A DNA stretch of 10,075 nt from positions 1 to 10,075 of the forward strand of contig CALFJA010000032.1 of NCBI GenBank assembly GCA_937877605.1, in the 5' to 3' direction. The number at the start of each line of letters is the position of its first letter. Positions within the stretch are counted from its first letter, which is position 1. Positions 1 to 6,116 of the stretch are shown one piece after another. The stretch comes from an uncultured Prevotellaceae bacterium (lineage in GTDB: Bacteria > Bacteroidota > Bacteroidia > Bacteroidales > Bacteroidaceae). The notes under the pieces were generated by a model. It did no database searches. It was not told the origin of the DNA and was given only the letters and a program-made list of their open reading frames with translations. Made by a program: the position numbers and the translations under genes.

Positions 1-655
1 TGGCTTCCTTGAATTTTTCGCCATAGCGCACGACACCGCTCTCAATCATCTCACGGATAAGGTCGTTGCCCTCACGGGTACGCTCACCCACTCCGGCAAA
101 CACCGAGAAACCGTTGTGTCCCTTGGCTATGTTGTTGATAAGTTCCATGATTAGCACCGTCTTTCCCACGCCGGCACCACCGAACAGACCAATCTTTCCG
201 CCTTTCAGGTAGGGTTCGAGCAGGTCTATCACCTTGATGCCCGTTGCCAGTGTTTCCTTTCGTGTGGACAGTTCGTCAAACTTCGGAGCCTCGCGGTGGA
301 TGGGATAGGCGCCTTCCATGTCCAGAGGTGCCATGCCGTCGATGGGACCACCCGTCACATTCAGCATGCGGCCCTTAATCTGGTCGCCTGCAGGCATGGC
401 TATCGGGGCTCCCGTAGCAATGACTTCCAGCCCGCGCTGCAGACCGTCGGTGTTGTCCATGGCCACACAACGGACCGTGTCCTCGCCAATGTGTTGTTGC
501 ACTTCAATTACCAATTCACGCCCATCTGCGCGTTTCACTTTCAATGCGTCGTAGATGCGTGGCAATACTTGTTCCGGATCCTGGCCCTTGGTGTCGAACC
601 AGACATCGATGACCGGACCTATTATTTGCAAAATACGGCCGTTCAATAATGACAT
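1..655 (-). CDS. atpD: F1Fo ATP synthase subunit beta, N-terminal 218 residues (runs off the window)
   Basis: This is the catalytic beta subunit of F-type ATP synthase, which makes or hydrolyses ATP on the cytoplasmic face of the inner membrane. Residues 1-120 form the beta-barrel domain, beginning MSLLNGRILQIIGPVIDVWF. The nucleotide-binding domain follows, with Walker A GGAGVGKT at residues 159-166 and GERTREGND at 190-198, which carries the expected catalytic glutamate E191. The ATG at 653-655 gives a natural N-terminus for the family. The rest of the gene, including Walker B, lies to the left of position 1. In Bacteroidota, atpD commonly heads the ATP synthase operon (family knowledge). 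That fits its own promoter at 740-771 and the absence of an atp gene upstream. No frameshift or missing residue is seen in the visible part. Confidence 0.98.
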   Translation of the reverse strand, partial: MSLLNGRILQIIGPVIDVWFDTKGQDPEQVLPRIYDALKVKRADGRELVIEVQQHIGEDTVRCVAMDNTDGLQRGLEVIATGAPIAMPAGDQIKGRMLNVTGGPIDGMAPLDMEGAYPIHREAPKFDELSTRKETLATGIKVIDLLEPYLKGGKIGLFGGAGVGKTVLIMELINNIAKGHNGFSVFAGVGERTREGNDLIREMIESGVVRYGEKFKEA

Positions 656-702
656 ATTTTCAATGTTTTATAGTTATTAATTGTTTTTCAACTAGCATAG
701 GT

Positions 703-716
703 TTTCCGCACGGAAA
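703..716 (-). other. Small inverted repeat in the atpD leader
   Basis: TTTCCGCACGGAAA (plus-strand reading) is a perfect 6-bp inverted repeat with a 2-base centre. It would form a 5- to 6-bp stem about 20 nt into the predicted atpD mRNA. No U-tract follows on the minus strand, so it does not look like a terminator. A 5' stabilising hairpin or a protein site is possible, and chance is not excluded. Confidence 0.4.
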
Positions 717-739
717 GAGATATCCGCAAAAAACATGTG

Positions 740-771
740 CAAATATACATCTTTTATATTTTATGCACAAA
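740..771 (-). promoter_or_regulatory. Bacteroidota-type promoter of the atp operon
   Basis: On the minus strand, TATATTTG (740-747) matches the Bacteroidota -7 element TAnnTTTG. TTTG (768-771) stands as the -33 element, 20 bp upstream. Transcription should start near 735, leaving a leader of about 80 nt before atpD. The flippase stop is 54 bp upstream of the -33 box with no clear terminator between, so read-through from the flippase into atpD is also possible. Confidence 0.75.
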
Positions 772-808
772 AGTTTTTCGAGGTTTTAAGAAACTGTCCG
801 CAAACCCA

Positions 809-856
809 TCTACTTGTTTCTTCGTCTACTTACCCACTTGCTGACTCCTCAACTCA
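809..856. repeat. Degenerate 8-bp tandem repeat at the 3' end of the flippase gene
   Basis: Six 8-base units starting at 809 can be aligned: TCTACTTG, TTTCTTCG, TCTACTTA, CCCACTTG, CTGACTCC and TCAACTCA. The TCTACTT core recurs exactly 16 bp apart. The tract covers the flippase stop codon (826-828) and its last nine codons, then runs into the noncoding spacer. Confidence 0.55.
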
Positions 857-2325
857 CAATAACTCAACAGGAAAGCCAAGGTCACCGGTATCGCCGCCAG
901 CCAGCGGAAGGCATCCGGAACGCAATAGGCAGTCACCGCACAGAAGACTGTCAACAGCAGTTCGGCACAAGTCAGCCAGCCGATGTGTATCGGCAGACGG
1001 TAGCCGTGCCAGCGACGGGCATAGAAAAGCAGCGTGGCAAAATCAAATGCCGCCGTTGCCAGTACGCCGAAGCCTGCACCTGTGACACCGTAATAAAAAT
1101 AGCCAAGGCTGACAAGCGCCACGAACAGTACGGCATACAGCGTTTCCAGTATCATATAGTGGCTGCTCTTTCCGTGGGACAGGGCCACATAGCTCAACGG
1201 CAACTTGACCGCACGAAGCACCAAAGCCACAAGCACTGCCTGCATGGCTGCCACGCAGGGAAGGAACTTGCCGCTGAACAGAAGCGGCACAAAGAAGTTC
1301 AAAGAGACAAAGGCAAGCATTACAACGGGTGATACGGACAGCAACGAGATTTCTATCTGATTACTCGTCAATGCCTGTGCCTCGGCAGTATTCATCTGCG
1401 ATGCCGACAGGCGGGGATAGAAATCGGTTTCCAGCGAATAGAAAAAGATAGTGGCCAGCGTCAATGGGGTCATGTATGCCACGCTGAACAGGCCCACATC
1501 GTCAAGTGAACCGGCTGAACGGATTACCGCCCTGACCAGCAGGTCCATAACACTTCCGCCCAGCGTAGCCAGCACAAAGGCCACCCCCAAACCCAGCAGA
1601 GCCTTCTCTCGCTTCAGCCGCCCGAACAGCCAAGGCCTGCCCAAAGGTATTTCGCGGAGGGAATACCGGCAAGTTGTCAGCAACAGCACCACTGCCGTAA
1701 GCAGCAGCGAGGGGACAATGCCATCCTCTTTCCAAAAATAAAGCACCGGAATGGTCAGAAAAGTCATAAAAAAGGCATTCCACACACTCTGACGAGCCAA
1801 ACCTTTCAGACAACCGACACCCTTCAACAACGCAAGTTCACCTGCGGCAAAGGTGGACAGACCTACAACGGGCGACAGCAACACAAAAGCCAGCGTATGT
1901 GCATGGTCGCCAAACGCGATAACACTCAGAAACGGGCTTAACATCGCTGTCAGCACCGTGCCGGCAAGTGCCAACAGCAACGACCAACCGCGCACCTGAT
2001 CCGCAGCAGCAAGCCTCTCTCCTTCCACATTCCTCCTTCCACATTCTTGCCTGCGGCAAGCGCGTAGCGAGTCCTCCTTCCACATTCCACCCGACGACAC
2101 ATACCTTACACCGCTGGTGCCAAGGCCGCCCCCCGTCAGCAAAACCAGCAGGCGAATCACTGAGTTGTATAGGTTAATGACACCCATGCCTGCCGGCCCT
2201 AAGACAACTGCCACCACTTTGTTGCGGAGCAGAGACAGCAGCACGCAAAATCCCTGCACCGAAGCAAACAGCGTGGTGCTCTTCAACAAAACGCGATAAA
2301 GTCCGTTGCCAGAAGACTCGCTCAT
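826..2325 (-). CDS. Wzx-type polysaccharide/O-antigen flippase (MOP superfamily), 499 aa
   Basis: This is a polytopic inner-membrane protein predicted to flip undecaprenyl-linked oligosaccharide repeat units to the periplasm. The N-terminus (LLKSTTLFASVQG, then VLGPAGMGVINLYNSV and GGGLGTSGVRYVS, about residues 13-77) follows the pattern of bacterial O-antigen translocases. The rest is mostly hydrophobic helices, consistent with 12-14 membrane segments, and about 500 residues is slightly long for the family. I chose the ATG at 2323-2325 (MSESSGNGLYRVLLKS); an in-frame ATG at 2352 would add nine residues. The loop after transmembrane segment 2 (about residues 79-105, rich in R, C and E) is unlike the family and is built from the 14-bp repeats at 2019-2087. 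The last nine residues lie in another repeat. No convincing promoter is visible. It diverges from three glycosyltransferases, its likely functional partners. Substrate is unknown. Confidence 0.88.
   Translation of the reverse strand: MSESSGNGLYRVLLKSTTLFASVQGFCVLLSLLRNKVVAVVLGPAGMGVINLYNSVIRLLVLLTGGGLGTSGVRYVSSGGMWKEDSLRACRRQECGRRNVEGERLAAADQVRGWSLLLALAGTVLTAMLSPFLSVIAFGDHAHTLAFVLLSPVVGLSTFAAGELALLKGVGCLKGLARQSVWNAFFMTFLTIPVLYFWKEDGIVPSLLLTAVVLLLTTCRYSLREIPLGRPWLFGRLKREKALLGLGVAFVLATLGGSVMDLLVRAVIRSAGSLDDVGLFSVAYMTPLTLATIFFYSLETDFYPRLSASQMNTAEAQALTSNQIEISLLSVSPVVMLAFVSLNFFVPLLFSGKFLPCVAAMQAVLVALVLRAVKLPLSYVALSHGKSSHYMILETLYAVLFVALVSLGYFYYGVTGAGFGVLATAAFDFATLLFYARRWHGYRLPIHIGWLTCAELLLTVFCAVTAYCVPDAFRWLAAIPVTLAFLLSYCELRSQQVGK
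2019..2087. repeat. Three copies of a 14-bp repeat (each 7+7) inside the flippase gene
   Basis: CTCCTTCCACATTC occurs perfectly at 2019-2032, 2033-2046 and 2074-2087; the first two are directly adjacent. Copies two and three flank a 27-bp segment that includes most of a hairpin. Because 14 is not a multiple of three, the copies are read in all three frames. On the minus strand they encode GMWKE, ECGRR and NVEGE in turn. Loss or gain of one copy would shift the frame. Confidence 0.9.
2046..2060. repeat. Inverted repeat (6-bp stem, 3-base loop) between the 14-bp repeats
   Basis: CTTGCC (2046-2051) and GGCAAG (2055-2060) are perfect inverted copies separated by TGC. The hairpin sits within the flippase reading frame and begins on the last base of the second 14-bp repeat. 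It may be part of a small inserted repeat element. Confidence 0.65.
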
Positions 2326-2374
2326 ACTACAAAAACGCAATCTACGCACCATTTATTGCACAACAAAGGAAAAA

Positions 2375-2398
2375 TAGAACAATAGCACAATGGAACAA
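2375..2398. repeat. 8-bp tandem repeat, three units
   Basis: TAGAACAA, TAGCACAA and TGGAACAA lie end to end, with one or two differences between adjacent units. The tract is 50 bp upstream of the flippase start. Confidence 0.6.
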
Positions 2399-2493
2399 TC
2401 CATATCGGCATCGCAAGAAGAGGAGATACAAAGTACTGTCGTTCAACGAATTGGGAGCTTTTGCACACCACTACCGCCTGTGCGGTTTTCATT

Positions 2494-2581
2494 TGGGGCT
2501 TAAACGCACGATAACTGGGGCTAAAACGGAGTACGACTTCCGCCCAAACGCAACGCAACTGGAGCCAAAACGGAAAACGAC
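2494..2581. repeat. Four-unit 22-bp tandem repeat array
   Basis: The units are 2494-2515, 2516-2537, 2538-2559 and 2560-2581. Eleven of the 22 columns are identical in all four: T1, G5, C6, AAACG at 9-13, A15, A21 and C22. Columns 14 (C,G,C,G) and 20 (A,G,A,G) alternate, suggesting duplication of a 44-bp pair. Degenerate partial units may extend on both sides. The spacing is about two helical turns, so repeated protein binding on one face is possible. There are no intervening spacers, so this is not CRISPR. Confidence 0.8.
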
Positions 2582-2656
2582 AGGAACACAACCGACATTT
2601 TGACCAAGAACCCTTACATTTAATACAGATTTATTTGCACTGAAAATGGTCCACAA

Positions 2657-2687
2657 TTTTGATTGTGCGCGGATTTTATTATCTTTG
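2657..2687 (+). promoter_or_regulatory. Bacteroidota-type promoter of the glycosyltransferase operon
   Basis: TTTG (2658-2661, within TTTTG) and TATCTTTG (2680-2687) match the -33 and -7 elements with 18 bp between. The -7 box ends only four bases before the ATG at 2692. Transcription would therefore begin at or next to the start codon, giving a leaderless or near-leaderless mRNA. Confidence 0.8.
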
Positions 2688-2691
2688 CCGC

Positions 2692-3582
2692 ATGAAACTT
2701 TCTGTAATCGTTGCGGTCTGGAACGGCAAGCACACCCTCAGAAGGTGCGTGGACAGTCTTGTCGGCCAACTGGCCGGCAACTACGAAATCGTTCTCGTGG
2801 ACGACGGCTCAACTGACGGAAGTACCGAGCTGTGCCGGCAACTGACAGCGGGTCACAAGGAGGTCAAGGCCGTGCTCACCCCCCACCAAGGACTCTCGCA
2901 TGCAAGAAATACAGGCATTGCCGCTTCCGACGGCGACTATATAACCTTTGCCGACTGCGACGACGAGGTGGCGCCGGAATCTTACAAGACAGCAATGGAC
3001 ACGCTGGAGAAGAACAGGCAGGTGGATGTGCTGGAGTATCCTATCCACAAAGGGTTTCCGAACAGGCACGCACCCACGGGAAAGACCCTGCGGGAAGAAG
3101 CCTTCACTACCCCGCACGACTACTGGGTGCAGACCCAGGGCTATCGGCACTGCTTTGCCTGCAACAAGGTTTTCAGGCGGGATTTATTGGAAAGGCATCC
3201 TTTCAAGGCAAGCAACGCCTTTGAGGATGTGGCGCTCATGACGGAACTGCTCAACGAACACATCTGCATCGCCACCACGACACGGGGCTGTTACCGCTAT
3301 TATGACAACGAGCAGGGCATCACACATGCTGCTGACGCTGCCGCACTGAAGACGCTGTACAGCCTTAGCGCAGAGAGTTATGAAACACATAGTAGCAGCG
3401 ATTTCCAACGCTACCTGATAAACATTGCGCTGGACATATACAAACTGAGTGGAGAACGAAATGAAATGAAACGGAAATCCTATTTTGGTTCACTCAAACA
3501 GATAATATGTAACACACTAGGTATAAATACCTTATTCGCGATATCAAAAATCTATTACCAACTTTGCAAATCAAAGAAATAG
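2692..3582 (+). CDS. Family 2 glycosyltransferase (GT-A fold), 296 aa
   Basis: This cytoplasmic or membrane-associated enzyme is predicted to transfer a sugar from a nucleotide donor to a lipid-linked glycan. The N-terminal GT-A domain (about 1-190) starts MKLSVIVAVWNGKHTLRRCV. It has the nucleotide-binding DDGS at 37-40, HARN at 70-73, the metal-binding DCDD at 88-91 and the likely catalytic FEDV at 177-180. The ATG at 2692 is chosen over an in-frame TTG at 2659 because the latter lies inside the -33 box and adds residues unlike the family. It is first of three glycosyltransferase genes, with 26 bp to the next. Its last 45 or so codons are clearly AT-richer than the rest. Sugar and linkage cannot be read from sequence. 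Confidence 0.92.
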   Translation: MKLSVIVAVWNGKHTLRRCVDSLVGQLAGNYEIVLVDDGSTDGSTELCRQLTAGHKEVKAVLTPHQGLSHARNTGIAASDGDYITFADCDDEVAPESYKTAMDTLEKNRQVDVLEYPIHKGFPNRHAPTGKTLREEAFTTPHDYWVQTQGYRHCFACNKVFRRDLLERHPFKASNAFEDVALMTELLNEHICIATTTRGCYRYYDNEQGITHAADAAALKTLYSLSAESYETHSSSDFQRYLINIALDIYKLSGERNEMKRKSYFGSLKQIICNTLGINTLFAISKIYYQLCKSKK

Positions 3583-3603
3583 TAAAATCGTAAATTGTAA
3601 ATC
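3582..3603. repeat. Short 7-bp quasi-repeat in the gap between two glycosyltransferases
   Basis: GTAAAATC, GTAAATT and GTAAATC follow one another directly, beginning on the final base of the upstream stop codon. The tract fills most of the 26-bp gap before the next ATG at 3609. Confidence 0.5.
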
Positions 3604-3608
3604 TTCTG

Positions 3609-4505
3609 ATGCCATTCATCTCTTTCATCATACCCTCGTTCAACACCCCGTCCGCCTGGCTGGAAGAATGCCTGCAAAGCATTGCAGAACTGTTGCTGAC
3701 CGACGACGAAAGGGAAATTGTCGTTGTTGACGATGGCAGCGAGACACCCGTCGATGCCACGCTGGTCGGAAAATATGGAGGAAAATTGGTTCGCAGCGAG
3801 CACAGGGGCGTTTCGGAAGCGAGAAACAAAGGGCTGGAATTAGCAACAGGCAGATACATACAGTTTGTCGATGCCGATGACCGGCTCGTTACCGAAAAGT
3901 ATGAGAAAGTACTGAAACTGCTCCGGAGCGAGGCTCCAGACGCCGTTGCCTTTACCTTCAACAAGCAAAAACACAGTTCAAGGCCTCACCACCTGTGTGC
4001 TGGCACCTACTATGTACGCCACCACAACATCTTCGGTGCAGTGTGGCCGTATGTCTTTCTGAAGGAAAGAATCAAAAACCTGCGGTTCTGCCCTGCCCTC
4101 CAATACGGCGAAGACGAGGAATTTGCACTGAAAGCACTGCTCGAAATGCAGAGCGTGCGTGTCGTAAACATCAGTGCATACGCCTACAGGGAACATCCCG
4201 CTTCTGCCGTTGGCAAGCAAAACGACCAGACTGTCGCACAAAGGCTAAACGACCATTTCAAACTGATTGAGCGGCTCGACTGGTATCTCTACCACCTCGA
4301 GGGCAAACAATACAAGGCTTGCCGGCGCAGGATAGCACAACTGGCAGGCGACTATATCTACAACATCAAGCACCTGTCGGGCAACGGCGACAGACTGGTG
4401 CAGGGCAAACGACAACTTCGACAACTGCACTGGTGGCCGCTCCCATTGAAGTGGTACTCCACAAAATACCTGCTCTGGGCCTTCTACTCACACCTTAAAC
4501 CTTAA
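3609..4505 (+). CDS. Family 2 glycosyltransferase (GT-A fold), 298 aa
   Basis: A second GT-A enzyme, beginning MPFISFIIPSFNTPSAWLEE. Visible motifs are DDGS at 41-44 (nucleotide binding), SEARNKG at 69-75, DADD at 88-91 (metal) and GEDEEF at 167-172 (candidate catalytic acid region). The region after about residue 190 is basic with aromatic residues (LHWWPLPLKWY near the end) and is probably acceptor- or membrane-facing; no clear transmembrane helix is seen. The length is normal for capsule and O-antigen GT2 enzymes. No Shine-Dalgarno sequence precedes the ATG, as is usual in this phylum. The next gene starts three bases after the stop, so translation is probably coupled. It resembles the upstream GT2 only in the shared motifs, so recent duplication is unlikely. 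Substrate is unknown. Confidence 0.92.
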   Translation: MPFISFIIPSFNTPSAWLEECLQSIAELLLTDDEREIVVVDDGSETPVDATLVGKYGGKLVRSEHRGVSEARNKGLELATGRYIQFVDADDRLVTEKYEKVLKLLRSEAPDAVAFTFNKQKHSSRPHHLCAGTYYVRHHNIFGAVWPYVFLKERIKNLRFCPALQYGEDEEFALKALLEMQSVRVVNISAYAYREHPASAVGKQNDQTVAQRLNDHFKLIERLDWYLYHLEGKQYKACRRRIAQLAGDYIYNIKHLSGNGDRLVQGKRQLRQLHWWPLPLKWYSTKYLLWAFYSHLKP

Positions 4506-4508
4506 AAC

Positions 4509-5600
4509 ATGCGCATCCTGCTCCTTGGCGAATACAGCAATGTACACAACACACTGGCAAAGGGACTGCGCCAGTTGGGACATGAGGTGACAGTAGCCAG
4601 CAACGGCGACTTCTGGAAGGACTATCCGCGCGATATCGACCTCAGCAGAAGGGAAGGAAAACTGGGGGGACTGCTGTTATGGGCAAAGCTCATGCGCAAC
4701 CTCAGCCACTTCATGGGATACGACATCGTACAACTTATCAACCCAATGTTCTTCGAACTGAAAGCCGCCAGGCTGCACTGGTTCTACCACTTCCTCCGAC
4801 AACACAACAAAAAAATAGTACTGGGAGCCTTCGGCATGGACAGCTATTGGGTACGCGCATGCCGAGAGAAAGGCATCATGCGCTATAGCGACTTCAACCT
4901 GGGGAATACCCTGCGGAACGACCAGGAAGCACAGCGCTATGTCAACGACTGGATCGGCACCGAGAAGGAACAACTGAACAAAATGATAGCAACAGACTGC
5001 GATGCCGTTGTCGCAGGACTTTGGGAGTATCACATGGCCTATATGCAGTTCTTCCCTGGGAAAACCACTTTCATCCCCTACCCCGTCGAACTGCCCGCCA
5101 ACAGGAAGAAAGAAAAGGAACAACACAAAATAAAACTGTTCATCGGCATAAACAAAACGCGCAACAAATACAAGGGGACCGACATCATGCTGGAAGGAGC
5201 CAGGAAGGTTGTGGATGCCTTCCCCGAAACAGCCGAACTAAAAGTAGTTGAGAATGTCCCCTTCAACGAGTATCAGCAACGCGTGGAACAGGCTGATGTA
5301 ATGCTCGACCAGCTTTATAGCTACACTCCCGCCATGAATGCACTGCTCGCCATGAGCAAAGGTGTCGTAGTAGTCGGAGGAGGAGAAGAAGAACACTATG
5401 CATTGCTACATCCCCACACACCAAGGGCCATCGTCAATGTACAGCCCACTCTGGAAAGCGTAACACAAAAACTCACAGAATTAATAAAGCACAGAACCCT
5501 CTTGGAACAACTCCAAAAGGAATCTGTGCAATATATCAGACTTAACCACGACTACATCGGCGTGGCTGAAAAATATGTCCGTCTCTATGAAAGGCTCTAG
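4509..5600 (+). CDS. GT-B glycosyltransferase (family 4-like), 363 aa
   Basis: The opening MRILLLGEYSNVHNTLAKGLRQLGHEVTVA is a typical N-terminal Rossmann strand and helix of GT-B enzymes. An interdomain segment (FIPYPVELP, 188-196) leads to the C-terminal donor-binding domain, with LFIGINKTRNKYKGTDIMLEGARKV at about 210-234 and a sugar-nucleotide region around YSYTPAMNALLAMSKG (270-285) followed by a glycine/glutamate-rich GGGEEEH. It differs from classical GT4 enzymes in the last motif, so the family assignment is tentative. It is the last gene of the operon, three bases after the previous stop. Its TAG overlaps the stop of the converging cytidine deaminase gene. It likely adds one sugar to the glycan handled by the divergent flippase; that role is inferred from context only. 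Confidence 0.85.
   Translation: MRILLLGEYSNVHNTLAKGLRQLGHEVTVASNGDFWKDYPRDIDLSRREGKLGGLLLWAKLMRNLSHFMGYDIVQLINPMFFELKAARLHWFYHFLRQHNKKIVLGAFGMDSYWVRACREKGIMRYSDFNLGNTLRNDQEAQRYVNDWIGTEKEQLNKMIATDCDAVVAGLWEYHMAYMQFFPGKTTFIPYPVELPANRKKEKEQHKIKLFIGINKTRNKYKGTDIMLEGARKVVDAFPETAELKVVENVPFNEYQQRVEQADVMLDQLYSYTPAMNALLAMSKGVVVVGGGEEEHYALLHPHTPRAIVNVQPTLESVTQKLTELIKHRTLLEQLQKESVQYIRLNHDYIGVAEKYVRLYERL
5597..5600. other. Palindromic CTAG shared by two convergent stop codons
   Basis: CTAG contains TAG on both strands. The glycosyltransferase ends at 5598-5600 on the plus strand and cytidine deaminase at 5599-5597 on the minus strand, a 4-bp tail-to-tail overlap. No terminator hairpin fits between the genes, so each mRNA must extend antisense into its neighbour. 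Confidence 0.95.
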
Positions 5601-6088
5601 CCGTTGCGCTCCATGTTCTCGTCTGCAAACGAGAGAGGCATGAGGTCCTTGACGGTTTCAATTAAGTAAATGCCCTTCTTCCCGTAGAGCAGCACACGCA
5701 TGGGTACCTTATACCGATTTTCAATTTCCAACATCACCTGACGGCAAGAACCGCAGGGCGTCACAGGCTCTTCGGTGAGTTCTCCATGTGGATTCTTCGC
5801 TGCTATGGCAATGGCCGTTATAGGAAGTTCTGGATGCGCCACCTGTGCAGCAAAAATAGCGGTACGCTCTGCACACAGACCAACAGGAAACACTGCGTTC
5901 TCCTGATTGGCTCCGTCGAAAATCTGGCCATCGCCCAGACGAATGGCAGCACCCACCGAGAAATTGCTGTATGGGGAGTACGAACGAGCCGTTGAGCGGA
6001 TGGCGCGCTCCACTAGGGTGCGTTCCTCGTCGGAAAGTTCTGCCAGTTGGGCAAAGCGCATCTTAATTTCAAGTTTTACATCTTTCAT
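5597..6088 (-). CDS. cdd: Cytidine deaminase, 163 aa
   Basis: This enzyme deaminates cytidine and deoxycytidine to uridine and deoxyuridine in pyrimidine salvage. The zinc site is complete: C72-A73-E74 supplies one zinc ligand and the catalytic glutamate, and P111-C112-G-S-C115 supplies the other two cysteines. NQEN at 61-64 matches the ribose-binding N and E, and SYSPYSNF (37-44) is a family hallmark. The length is somewhat above that of small tetrameric Cdd because of a short N-terminal lead (MKDVKLEIKM) and a C-terminal tail. The start is 28 bp after the lipoprotein stop, so it is probably the last gene of the minus-strand unit. No separate promoter is evident. Confidence 0.95.
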   Translation of the reverse strand: MKDVKLEIKMRFAQLAELSDEERTLVERAIRSTARSYSPYSNFSVGAAIRLGDGQIFDGANQENAVFPVGLCAERTAIFAAQVAHPELPITAIAIAAKNPHGELTEEPVTPCGSCRQVMLEIENRYKVPMRVLLYGKKGIYLIETVKDLMPLSFADENMERNG

Positions 6089-6116
6089 GGTCGAGGTTAA
6101 TAGATATTTGTTTCGT

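Larger units (their letters stand above)
2326..2656. other. Divergent intergenic spacer between flippase and glycosyltransferase operon
   Basis: This spacer holds an 8-bp repeat (2375-2398) and a 22-bp tandem array (2494-2581), and borders the glycosyltransferase promoter (2657-2687). On the minus strand TTCCTTTG (2364-2371) matches the -7 consensus except for one base, but no good -33 lies at the right distance, so the flippase promoter stays unassigned. The open frames across the spacer are Cys-rich or repeat-driven and do not look like proteins. Confidence 0.6.

Noticed and set aside
814..1332. 172-codon plus-strand frame opposite the flippase
   Set aside because: It is antisense to a well-supported membrane protein gene, has no recognisable domain and has no promoter.
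2326..2352. Nine-residue N-terminal extension of the flippase (ATG at 2352)
   Set aside because: It cannot be excluded, but the added residues are basic and unlike the family; the 2325 start gives a typical N-terminus.
2473..2489. ACCGC/GCGGT stem followed by four T as a rho-independent terminator
   Set aside because: The stem is only five pairs with a short T run, and no plus-strand gene lies upstream to be terminated.
2494..2581. 22-bp repeats as a CRISPR array
   Set aside because: Units are directly adjacent and degenerate with no unique spacers, and no cas genes are present.
2322..2591. An 89-codon minus-strand frame in the spacer whose TGA overlaps the flippase ATG as ATGA
   Set aside because: The overlap looks like translational coupling, but the frame runs through the 22-bp repeats, is very Cys-rich and resembles no family I know. 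It is more likely open by chance.
2659..2691. TTG start for the first glycosyltransferase
   Set aside because: The codon is inside the -33 element and would be upstream of the predicted transcription start.
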